Positions 44,090 through 52,170 of a stretch of 64,000 nucleotides of DNA are shown here, piece after piece. Under the pieces are notes generated by a model. It had not been told where the DNA came from, did not search any database, and saw only the letters and a program-made list of their open reading frames with translations. Origin of the DNA: JANQPX01 sp965204405 (GTDB lineage Bacteria > Pseudomonadota > Alphaproteobacteria > Geminicoccales > Geminicoccaceae); contig CBDBEN010000004.1 of NCBI GenBank assembly GCA_965204405.1, positions 930,001-994,000 of the forward strand. The letters run 5' to 3'. Numbering within the stretch: position 1 is the first letter of the stretch; every line of letters begins with the position of its first letter. The translations under genes were made by a program, and so were the position numbers.

Positions 44090-44522
44090 GGATCCTGGTT
44101 GCCGCGGCCGAACCGGCTGCCGGATAATTGGGATTGTGACCGGCACCGTTGGAAATTGCCCAATCAACGTCAAGCCGCCGTCGTGACAGATCCGTCCCTG
44201 ATCCCTACGCACCCAAGAAACAAAACCCGCCCCGCCCCAAGGAGCACCGTTTTCGGGCCGACGTCGCCTGCACACCGCAAACAGCGGGGGATGTACCCAA
44301 AGAGATTCGATCCTCGTCCTTCTCTTCGGCAAGCTCGCGGATTGTCAGAGCTGCACCGACCAGACCGCAAGCCCGCCTCACAGTCATTGGGACAGGGAAA
44401 GTAAGTCTGGGCGAAAAAAGGAGATCTCATAGAAGCGAACGGATGTCGAAATAAGCGCAAAAAGCCCGCTTGGTTGGCATGGCGACTTTAACAGGCTCTT
44501 CATCATGCCCCGATAGCCTCCG
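44090..44522. other. Intergenic region without a supported gene
   Basis: More than 400 bp with several short open frames of skewed composition and no recognisable product. I see no gene. The right part may be the worn flank of the family-2 element. Confidence 0.45.
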
Positions 44523-44610
44523 TTTCCTGGTCCATGAGAACCTGGGAGTCCGAGCCTTGCCCCTATTTCCGGCAGGCGGACGGACTCCCAGGATCTCATG
44601 GACCAGGAAA
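44523..44610. repeat. Family-2 palindromic element, copy A (core)
   Basis: The hairpin arms are TTTCCTGGTCCATGAGAACC and GGATCTCATGGACCAGGAAA, with a second paired stretch GGGAGTCCG/CGGACTCCC. This is the core of the family also found at 46472, 55747 and 62434. Its outer flanks are diverged. Confidence 0.82.
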
Positions 44611-44697
44611 GCCTTTATCCCGGACGAGCGTTAACAAGACATGAAGTCCAACGGTCTCACAGGCAGCACATCTTCACATCGATCGGATGAGCACTTG

Positions 44698-44773
44698 ACC
44701 GGCCCTGCTCCGCAAGCCACTCGATATTGTCCCGAGACGCTGTCCGATGATTGGGAAGGGGGTGGCGGGGCCG
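44698..44773. repeat. Degenerate family-1 core
   Basis: CCGGCCCTGCTCCGCAAGCC faces GGGAAGGGGGTGGCGGGGCCG across a loop with GATATTGTCCC. The pattern matches a worn family-1 core hairpin, and no CTAG ends remain. Confidence 0.5.
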
Positions 44774-44812
44774 TTCAACATCCAGGACAGCCGGTATTCG
44801 ACCGGCGGTGCT

Positions 44813-46345
44813 TCAGCTCGACCGCAGCGCATGGGCTGCGTGGTTGAGGGGACGAAGGGCGGTGTAGGCGTGTCGGTAGACTTGCTGATAGCGCTGCTCG
44901 TAGAGGGACTCCCAGGGGCCGACCGGGTCAACTAGGCGCTCGTCATGGGTCAGGCCGCCGACGGCATCTTCCAGGGTCGGCCAGAGACCGGCAGCAAGAC
45001 CGCCGAGAAGGGCAGCACCCAGGGCTGTGGATTCCGGCATGTCATTGACGGTGATCGGCTTTCGGTAGACCGATGCCTTGATCTGCAGTAGCAGAGCATT
45101 TTGGGTGTTGCCGCCGATCGCCCGGACCGTCTCGATCGCGGGAACGCCATCGATGTCGTCGAGGGCGTCGATCGACTGGCGCGCCTCGAAGGCGAGGCCC
45201 TCGAGAATGGCCCGATAGAGCGCGGCGCGCCTGGTGTCGGCACTCAAGCCGAACCAGGCGCCGCGCGCCAGAGGGTCGGGTTCGGGCACCAGCTTGCCGC
45301 GAAGGTCGGGAACGAAAGTGACGCCCTCGGATCCGGGTTCGACCTGCATGGCCTCGTCGATCAGCGCTTGATGGCCACCATCCTCGCCGAGCAGCCCGCG
45401 GAACCATTCGATGGAAGCGCCGGAGGTTTGAAATCCGCCGAAAACATAGGGAATCGCGTCGTCCCCCAGCATGAGGACACCTTGGTTGAAACCGCAGCCT
45501 GTCAGCTTGGAATCGGTGATCGACCGCTCGACGGCCAGCGTCACGGCTTCGGCCGTACCGAGGGAATTAAGCATCACCCCGCGCTTCAGGGCATCGGCCG
45601 CTAAAGCCCCCACCAGATGGTCGTGGCCGCCGACCCCGACGGCACAATCCGGTGCGAGGCCCAGTTCGGCGGCAACGTCCGGAAGGATAGGGCCAAGCCG
45701 GGCGCCGAGCGGCCGCAGGGTCTGAAACAGCCCCGGCTCGATCCCGCATTCCCGAATCAGATCTTCCGCCCAAACGCGCCGGTGCAAATCGAAGGCAAGG
45801 CTGCGCGAGGCTTGGGAAAAATCGGAGCCCGGTTCGCCGGTCAGCCGCCAGGCGAGATAATGGGTAACGTTCAGGATGCTCTGGGTGCGGGCGAGAGCGT
45901 CAGGATCATTGGCCTTTAGCCAAAGCAGTTTCAGCAAGGTGAAGGTCGGATCGGCCGAGAGACCGGTGATCTCGAACAGATGATCCCTACTGATATGGTC
46001 ACAGAGTGAGCGCAGCTGCGGGGTCGGGCGCTCATCATACCAGGCAATCACCGGGAAGGTGGACTCCCCTGCCCTGTCCAGAGGAACAAAGGCCTCCCCG
46101 ACGCTGGCGATCGCGAGACCGCGAATGCGGCAAGGCCGATCTATTCCGCCGATGGCGGTTCTTATTGCATGGCGGCAGGCCAGCCAGATAGCCTCAGCAT
46201 CCTGCTCTGCCCAGCCGAGCTTTGGCCTGCGGGTCGGCGCAGGTCTGCTTCCTTCGGAGATCACCTCGCCTGCCATGGTGAAGACGAGCGCCCGCACCCG
46301 GGAGGTGCCGGCATCGATACCAAGAATCAAAGGCGACATGCTCAT
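44813..46345 (-). CDS. FGGY-family carbohydrate kinase
   Basis: This 510-residue sugar kinase begins MSMSPLILGIDAGTSRVRAL, the N-terminal ATP phosphate-binding segment. AWYDERPTPQ and the catalytic-type GVGGHDHLVGAL follow, and the C-terminal FGGY domain has ETVRAIGGNTQNALLLQIKA and PESTALGAALLGGLAAG. The substrate (xylulose, ribulose, gluconate or another polyol or sugar) cannot be told. It is not adjacent to transporter or isomerase genes and seems monocistronic. Confidence 0.88.
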   Translation of the reverse strand: MSMSPLILGIDAGTSRVRALVFTMAGEVISEGSRPAPTRRPKLGWAEQDAEAIWLACRHAIRTAIGGIDRPCRIRGLAIASVGEAFVPLDRAGESTFPVIAWYDERPTPQLRSLCDHISRDHLFEITGLSADPTFTLLKLLWLKANDPDALARTQSILNVTHYLAWRLTGEPGSDFSQASRSLAFDLHRRVWAEDLIRECGIEPGLFQTLRPLGARLGPILPDVAAELGLAPDCAVGVGGHDHLVGALAADALKRGVMLNSLGTAEAVTLAVERSITDSKLTGCGFNQGVLMLGDDAIPYVFGGFQTSGASIEWFRGLLGEDGGHQALIDEAMQVEPGSEGVTFVPDLRGKLVPEPDPLARGAWFGLSADTRRAALYRAILEGLAFEARQSIDALDDIDGVPAIETVRAIGGNTQNALLLQIKASVYRKPITVNDMPESTALGAALLGGLAAGLWPTLEDAVGGLTHDERLVDPVGPWESLYEQRYQQVYRHAYTALRPLNHAAHALRSS

Positions 46346-46471
46346 TTAGCAGACGTTCCCAATAACCGCTGTCCTAACCGCCCCCCTCCCCACCACGTCA
46401 TGGGAGCTGTGGCATCATGCGGTCGAAAGGAGGTGCGGGCCAGCGCTTGCAAGACCGGGAAATCCCGAGCG

Positions 46472-46719
46472 TCCTGATCACGAGGCTCGTTCGATTTCAC
46501 CAGATTAACCTTTTGCTAACCCAACCGGGGCAGAATTGACTTTGGTCCATGAGATCGTGGTCATCCATCCGCCTGCCAGGAAGATGGGGCGAGGCTCGGA
46601 GTCCCAGGATCCCATGGACCAGAAAGCCATCCTTGCACACAATCATGAAGAAAAGATGAAGAGCGGCCTTATCGACAGCACGGCCAATGGCAGACAATTG
46701 AACGAACTCCGCGATCAGA
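46472..46719 (-). repeat. Family-2 palindromic MITE-like element, copy B (full length)
   Basis: A 248-bp element begins TCCTGATCACGAGGCTCGTT and ends AATTGAACGAACTCCGCGATCAGA, so the ends are imperfect inverted repeats. The centre is the hairpin TTTGGTCCATGAGATC (46541) and GGATCCCATGGACCAGA (ending 46624). It is in opposite orientation to the copies at 55747 and 62434. The remaining intergenic sequence to 47104 holds no supported gene and is AT-rich at 46920-47040, probably promoter sequence for the methyltransferase. Confidence 0.82.
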
Positions 46720-47104
46720 ACACCCATTCGTCGTGAAACCGGCGGGACGCAGAGGCCGCTGGTGGGACCCATAGCGGTCTCAGCACTGCATGTCGCGTTC
46801 GCCACGGGCACCGGCTTCGACAACAGGCTTCTCCAGATCTCTTTGCTGACAGCTTTTTCGTTATCGTAGCGGGCGAGAGGCTCCAGGGAAATGCCGCCGC
46901 CGCAGCATGTCGCTCAACGCAACTTTAAGATTTATTAGCCCTAGGTTTTATCAATTTTTGATATTTTTCAGTAGTCAGAAAAATGGATCTATGCTAGGGC
47001 AGAAATTAACTTAGGCGCGATTTAACAAATAGGAATCTATCGCTTAAATCGAATTTCCTTGAAAAGCGCGCCCTCTACCCGTCAACCCTCCTCGGCAACC
47101 GTCA

Positions 47105-47977
47105 ATGTTCGGAAAATTCGATAACACGCTCCAAAAGCTGTTTGGTCTTCCCTATCTCTATGCATCCCGTGACTTCAACATTCATAGCCGTTGCCGCTAT
47201 CTGCTGCACAAGGTTCGCCAGCGCAAGAGCACCGGGCTAAGCGTGCTGGATGTCGGCTGCGGTTCGGGGATTGCGCTTCGCCATCTCGCAAACCTGCCCC
47301 CCGGAAAAATCTCCCGCTATGTCGGCATCGACCTTGCCGCCGAGCGCTTGCGGCCGCGCTACCGGAACATTCGGGGCATTGATGTCGATTTTCACAATAT
47401 CAATCTCGACGATCCCTGGGACTTCGGCGAATTCGACGTGGTCTGGTGCTCCGAGGTGATTGAGCATCTGATCGATGACAGCGGTCAGTTCATCAAGATG
47501 GGCCGGGCCCTGAAGCCCGGAGGCATGGCCCTGATCACCACGCCGTGCCTTGAGTTCGTTCAGCATATCGGTGCGCTGTTCCCTCCCATCCTGAAAACCA
47601 GCCTGGTGCAGGACGGTGGTCATGTTCGCCATGGCTATCGCTTCGAGGACATGGTGCGCCTGGCGACGGACGCCAGTCTCCTGGTGAACAGTATTGACGG
47701 AGTCAATCGCCTGACCCTCGCCGAAACGGAACGGCGCTACACGACCAGCGGCCTCAGCTGGGTCATGAACAATATCTCGATGAGCTGGTCGTCCCGCAGC
47801 AAACGGGATTTTGCGCTTGGCGAGGCTTTCCGGAGCGAGCCCGAACGCTACGCCTCGATCAGCGCCGAAATGACCAAGCCGAAGGAGTTGAGCCCGGTCA
47901 AGCCGAAACCTGAGGCCATGTCTCCGCCTTTGCCGGCCAAGCAAAGCCAAATCACCGGAGACCGGGTCGCTCCCTGA
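47105..47977 (+). CDS. Class I SAM-dependent methyltransferase
   Basis: This 290-residue protein has motif I SVLDVGCGSGIALRHLA (about residue 46), an acidic YVGIDLAAERL, and post-I motifs FDVVWCSEVIEHLID and LKPGGMALITTPC. The overall pattern is a UbiE/Methyltransf_11-type small-molecule or lipid methyltransferase. A basic-proline C-terminal tail (KPKELSPVKPKPEAMSPPLP) of about 40 residues looks disordered. Substrate unknown; no neighbours in an operon. Confidence 0.82.
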   Translation: MFGKFDNTLQKLFGLPYLYASRDFNIHSRCRYLLHKVRQRKSTGLSVLDVGCGSGIALRHLANLPPGKISRYVGIDLAAERLRPRYRNIRGIDVDFHNINLDDPWDFGEFDVVWCSEVIEHLIDDSGQFIKMGRALKPGGMALITTPCLEFVQHIGALFPPILKTSLVQDGGHVRHGYRFEDMVRLATDASLLVNSIDGVNRLTLAETERRYTTSGLSWVMNNISMSWSSRSKRDFALGEAFRSEPERYASISAEMTKPKELSPVKPKPEAMSPPLPAKQSQITGDRVAP

Positions 47978-48193
47978 ATAGGCCGACGCCGGCTAGCCCG
48001 GACCTCTTCAATCCCACGCCCCTGCTCTACTTCCCGATCTGACCGGTATCCTGCAGGCGGCTGGACGGCAGGGAACAGGTCGACAGCTGGATGAGCAGGC
48101 TTGCGCTTTTTTGTCGTGGAAGGCGAGCCGTCACCTTGCTTCGATCGACGCCATCGGCTAGTCGTCGGCCGTCCATAAGATCAGGGGATCGAC

Positions 48194-48829
48194 GTGAACC
48201 GGCTCGAAGCATCCGACGGCATGGTTGAGAATGACATTCGCGGGCCGGCGTGGCTGCGCGCGCTCTATGAATGGACCCTTCGGCAAGCTGCGTCGCCTTA
48301 CGCCCTCTGGATTTTGGCGCTGATCGCGTTTGTCGAAAGCTCGATCTTTCCGATCCCGCCCGATATCCTGCTGATTCCCATGGTCCTGGCCATGCGCAGC
48401 CGGGTCTGGCTTCTCGCCGGCATCTGCACTATCGCATCCGTCGCCGGCGGCATGGCCGGCTATGGCATCGGCGCCTTTCTCTATGAAAGCCTGGGTCAGC
48501 CCATTCTCGAGCTATATGGCAAACTCGAGAAATTCGAGACCTTCAAGGCGATGTACAATGAGTGGGGCGCCTGGATCGTGATGATGGGCGGGCTTACCCC
48601 CTTCCCCTATAAGGTCATCACCATCGCAAGCGGTGCCACAGGTCTCAATATCGCCACCTTCACCTTGTTTTCGGTGGTGGCGCGCGGCCTCCGGTTTTTT
48701 CTCATTGCCTGGCTTCTTTGGCGTTTCGGCGCGCCTATCAAAGTCTTTATCGAGCGCTATCTCGGACTTTTGACGGTCCTCTTCCTAGCACTTCTGGCCG
48801 GTGGTTTTCTGGTGCTGAAATGGCTTTGA
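48194..48829 (+). CDS. YqaA/DedA-family membrane protein
   Basis: This protein has 211 residues from GTG 48194, with AGGGG about seven bases upstream. ATG 48221 is an alternative. Hydrophobic segments begin at about 36, 72, 130 and 170-209. The conserved ESSIFPIPPDILLIPMVLA and GGLTPFPYKVITIASGATGL are the SNARE-associated (DedA/YqaA) motif of lipid-flippase-like proteins. It probably acts in membrane-lipid handling. It lies 19 bp before dsbB and is presumably cotranscribed with it. Confidence 0.87.
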   Translation: MNRLEASDGMVENDIRGPAWLRALYEWTLRQAASPYALWILALIAFVESSIFPIPPDILLIPMVLAMRSRVWLLAGICTIASVAGGMAGYGIGAFLYESLGQPILELYGKLEKFETFKAMYNEWGAWIVMMGGLTPFPYKVITIASGATGLNIATFTLFSVVARGLRFFLIAWLLWRFGAPIKVFIERYLGLLTVLFLALLAGGFLVLKWL

Positions 48830-48848
48830 TTTCGATACTCTCCTGTTA

Positions 48849-49388
48849 ATGTCCAAAGACGTCAACGAATGCCGAAAAAATGGGAGCGGGACATTGCCAT
48901 TGAGCCTCATTCAGCCGCGTACGGCGCTGTTTTTGTTGGCCTTTGTTGCTGCTGATATTCTTCTGATCGTCTTTGCCCTTCAATATTTCGCCGATCTCCA
49001 GCCCTGCAGAATGTGCATCTGGCAGCGCTGGCCCTTTGCCGCTCTGATCGTTCTCGGCCTGGCCGGCGCCTTCTGGAAGCCCAGGCTGGCTCTGGGCCTT
49101 TCCGTCCCCTTACTGCTCCTAAGTGCCGGTCTTGCCGGCTATCATGTCGCTGTCGAGCAGGGATGGCTTGCTCTGCCGGCGGGCTGTGCGGCCGGCGGCG
49201 AAGCAACAACGGTGGAAGAGCTGAAAGCACTTTTGGCCGAAGCACCGCCGAGCTGCGATCAAGTGGGCTTTACCTTACTCGGATTGTCGCTCGCCGGCTG
49301 GAACCTCGTAGCCTCGCTCGCTCTCGCCGGCTTTGCCCTGTTCGTTGCGCTGCAGCCGCGTCATCGCCAAGCATATCAAGCCGCTTAG
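48849..49388 (+). CDS. dsbB: Disulfide bond formation protein DsbB
   Basis: This 179-residue, four-helix inner-membrane protein reoxidises DsbA and passes electrons to quinone. Redox pairs are C53 and C56 in PCRMC and C113 and C136 in the second periplasmic loop (AGCAAGG...PSCDQVG). The CxxC and loop-cysteine layout matches the family. The start MSKDVNECRKNGSG is somewhat long, and a later start near PLSLIQ cannot be excluded. No dsbA is nearby. Confidence 0.88.
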   Translation: MSKDVNECRKNGSGTLPLSLIQPRTALFLLAFVAADILLIVFALQYFADLQPCRMCIWQRWPFAALIVLGLAGAFWKPRLALGLSVPLLLLSAGLAGYHVAVEQGWLALPAGCAAGGEATTVEELKALLAEAPPSCDQVGFTLLGLSLAGWNLVASLALAGFALFVALQPRHRQAYQAA

Positions 49389-49488
49389 AAATTGCCTGAA
49401 CGACGCCAATCCACCGTGAAATATCCGGGGAAGATGGACCAATGCGTCTGCATCTGCTACCGAACAACGTTCTCTTCCCGCAGGCCGC

Positions 49489-51120
49489 ATGAGTCCCATG
49501 ACCGAACGTCTTTATATCTACGACACGACCCTGCGCGACGGCGCGCAGATGGAAGGTGTCGACTTCACCGCCACCGACAAGGTTGCCATCACCGAGCTTC
49601 TTGATCGGCTGGGCATCGACTATATCGAGGGCGGCTGGCCTGGTGCCAACCCGACGGACGACAGCTTTTTCGCCAATCCCCCTGCCCTTCATCGTGCCAA
49701 GCTCTGCGCGTTCGGCATGACCAGGCGGGCCGGGCGAAGCGCCGCCAACGATCCTGTTCTGGCACCTCTGTTTCAGGCGAAATCCGACGTCATTACCCTG
49801 GTCGGGAAGACATCGGCGGTCCAGGTCGAGACAGCGCTCGGGGCGTCGCTGGACGAGAATCTGAAGATGATCGCCGACAGTCTCCAGGAAGCGGGCAAGC
49901 GGGCATCCGAAGTCATGCTCGATGCCGAGCATTTCTTCGACGGATTTGCCGCCGACCCCGACTACGCGCTTGCCTGTCTCGAAGCAGCGATTGGGGCCGG
50001 GGCCCAATGGGTCGTCCTTTGCGATACCAATGGCGGCCGCCTGCCCCATGAGATCTCACGGGCGGTGGAGAAGGTCCTGACCGTGGTTCCCGGCGACAAG
50101 CTCGGTATCCATACCCATAACGACACCGAAAATGCCGTGGCCAACACGCTGGCAGCGGTCGAGGCGGGCGCTCGGCAGGTGCAAGGGACGTTGAACGGCC
50201 TAGGCGAACGCTGCGGCAATGCCAATCTGGTCACCCTGCTGCCGACGCTGGCGCTCAAGATGGGCTATGAAACCGGCGTCGATGACGAAGCGCTGACGCA
50301 GCTCACCGAGATTTCCCGCTCACTCGATGAACGCCTCAACCGCACCCCCGACCGTCATGCCGCCTATGTCGGGGTGAATGCCTTCACCCACAAAGCCGGC
50401 CTGCATGCCTCGGCTGTCGCCAAGAATCCGACTTTTTACGAGCATATCGAGCCCGAAAAGATCGGCAATCGCCGAACGATCCTGATTTCCAACCAGGCGG
50501 GGCGCTCCAATCTGATGACGCGCCTCGCGGCGCTGGGCATGGATTCAGAGGCGAGCGATGACCAGGTGATCGATCTCCTCGGCGTGATCAAGGAGCGGGA
50601 AGCCAATGGCTATGCCTATGAAGGGGCGGATGCCAGCTTTGAGCTTCTGGCAAGGCGCCGTTTCGGCGAGGTTAGAGATTATTTCCGCCTGATCAGCTTT
50701 CGGATCATCGACGAGCGTCGCTTCAATGCCCGCAACGAGTTGGTCACCATGTCCGAGGCGACGATCAAGGTGGAGGTGGGCGGTGATGTGAGGATGATCG
50801 TTGCGGAGGGCAATGGTCCGATAAACGCCCTCGATTCGGCCCTTCGCCAAGCGCTGGTCGAGACCTATCCCGGCCTCAAGCATATGCATCTCGCCGACTA
50901 TAAGGTGCGCATTCTAACCCCCGATGCCGGGACGGCAGCCGTGACGCGCGTCATCATCGAAAGCGTCGACGACGAGGGTCAGCGCTGGTCCACGGTCGGC
51001 GTTTCCACCAATGTCATCGATGCTTCCTACAATGCGCTCCATGACGCCATCACCTACAAGCTGTTCGTGGATCACCAAGCCAGTGCGGTGAGCAAGATCG
51101 ACGAGGCCCGTCAAGCCTGA
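49489..51120 (+). CDS. cimA: (R)-citramalate synthase
   Basis: This 543-residue LeuA-type enzyme condenses pyruvate and acetyl-CoA to (R)-citramalate, a first step of isoleucine synthesis without threonine. The HMGL-like TIM barrel has YDTTLRDGAQMEGVDF, the metal histidines in LGIHTHNDTENAVANTL and GTLNGLGERCGNANL. The C-terminal regulatory domain starts near residue 400. The pattern DTTLRDGAQ with YIEGGWPGANPTD distinguishes this group (TIGR00977-like) from LeuA. Start at ATG 49489 or 49498. The stop overlaps the trmJ start by one base. Confidence 0.93.
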   Translation: MSPMTERLYIYDTTLRDGAQMEGVDFTATDKVAITELLDRLGIDYIEGGWPGANPTDDSFFANPPALHRAKLCAFGMTRRAGRSAANDPVLAPLFQAKSDVITLVGKTSAVQVETALGASLDENLKMIADSLQEAGKRASEVMLDAEHFFDGFAADPDYALACLEAAIGAGAQWVVLCDTNGGRLPHEISRAVEKVLTVVPGDKLGIHTHNDTENAVANTLAAVEAGARQVQGTLNGLGERCGNANLVTLLPTLALKMGYETGVDDEALTQLTEISRSLDERLNRTPDRHAAYVGVNAFTHKAGLHASAVAKNPTFYEHIEPEKIGNRRTILISNQAGRSNLMTRLAALGMDSEASDDQVIDLLGVIKEREANGYAYEGADASFELLARRRFGEVRDYFRLISFRIIDERRFNARNELVTMSEATIKVEVGGDVRMIVAEGNGPINALDSALRQALVETYPGLKHMHLADYKVRILTPDAGTAAVTRVIIESVDDEGQRWSTVGVSTNVIDASYNALHDAITYKLFVDHQASAVSKIDEARQA

Positions 51121-51911
51121 TGGCACCGGCGGGCACAGGCGAAGGTCACAAAATAGCGTCAATCGAGGGATTGCCGCCGGCGCCGGCGGTTGTCTTGATC
51201 GGCACCCAGCTTGGCGAAAATATCGGCACGACCGCACGCGCGATGCTGAATTTCGGACTGAGCGATCTCCGCCTGGTACGGCCGAAATGCGGCTGGCCGA
51301 ATGTGAAGGCGCTCAAGGCCTGCTCCGGTGCAACCGAAGTACTGAACAAGGTTCGTCTCTATGATACCACCGACGAGGCAACCGCTGATCTGGAGCGCGT
51401 CCTCGCAACAACGGCCAGACCCCGCGATCTGCCGAAGCCGGTGGTGACCGCCACCGAGGCGGGCCGGGACATGCGCCACGCCATGTCGGGCGGACAGCAG
51501 GCCGGCGTTCTCTTCGGCCCGGAGCGGACAGGTCTCAGCAATGATGACCTCATCTACGCCGATGCCGTGTTGAGCGTGCCCCTGAACCCTTCCTACAGTT
51601 CGCTCAATCTGGCGCAAGCCGTGCTGCTCGTTGCCTATGAATGGTTTCAGGCGGGCGATCCCGACAAGCCCCAGCCGAGCACCACCCAAACCCGAAGGCC
51701 TGCCACCAAGGGCGAGCTCCAAGGACTGCTCAATCATCTGGCGGAAGAGTTGGACGAGACCAATTTCTTCCGAACCCCGGATCGTCGCCAGAGCATGCTG
51801 CAGACGATCAAGCTGGTGATCCAGCGAGCTAACCTGCGTGAACCGGACGTTCATCTGCTTCGCGGCATGATCAAAGCTCTGGCCAGGCGCGGCAGTCGGC
51901 ATCAAGGCTGA
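51120..51911 (+). CDS. trmJ: tRNA (cytidine/uridine-2'-O)-methyltransferase TrmJ
   Basis: This 263-residue SPOUT (SpoU) RNA methyltransferase modifies position 32 of tRNAs. Motif 1 is PAVVLIGTQLGENIGTTARA, motif 2 LFGPERTGLSNDDL, and motif 3 SVPLNPSYSSLNLAQAV with the typical trefoil-knot serine-leucine-asparagine. The C-terminal helical extension (about 180-263) fits TrmJ. ATG overlaps the cimA TGA (ATGA), so the two are translationally coupled, although their functions are unrelated. Confidence 0.92.
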   Translation: MAPAGTGEGHKIASIEGLPPAPAVVLIGTQLGENIGTTARAMLNFGLSDLRLVRPKCGWPNVKALKACSGATEVLNKVRLYDTTDEATADLERVLATTARPRDLPKPVVTATEAGRDMRHAMSGGQQAGVLFGPERTGLSNDDLIYADAVLSVPLNPSYSSLNLAQAVLLVAYEWFQAGDPDKPQPSTTQTRRPATKGELQGLLNHLAEELDETNFFRTPDRRQSMLQTIKLVIQRANLREPDVHLLRGMIKALARRGSRHQG

Positions 51912-52170
51912 GAAATCTTAGATTGTCGTCTCAGCGTTAACTCTTCGATAACTCTATTTGGTCATGATCCCCTGGACTTCAGCCAGGCATGTCGATCGAG
52001 CATGTTTTGGAAAGGCGGACGTGGCAACCGCGATGTCGTGCGTCTTCAGCTGATGCTTGTCGAGGGGCCGTCGGGACATTTTGTTCCGGCCTTCATGGTT
52101 GGATGAGGATGCTTGATAGCACTTGGACTGCAAAAGACACCGGTTGTCCTTCGAAGGACTTGGTGTCGAC

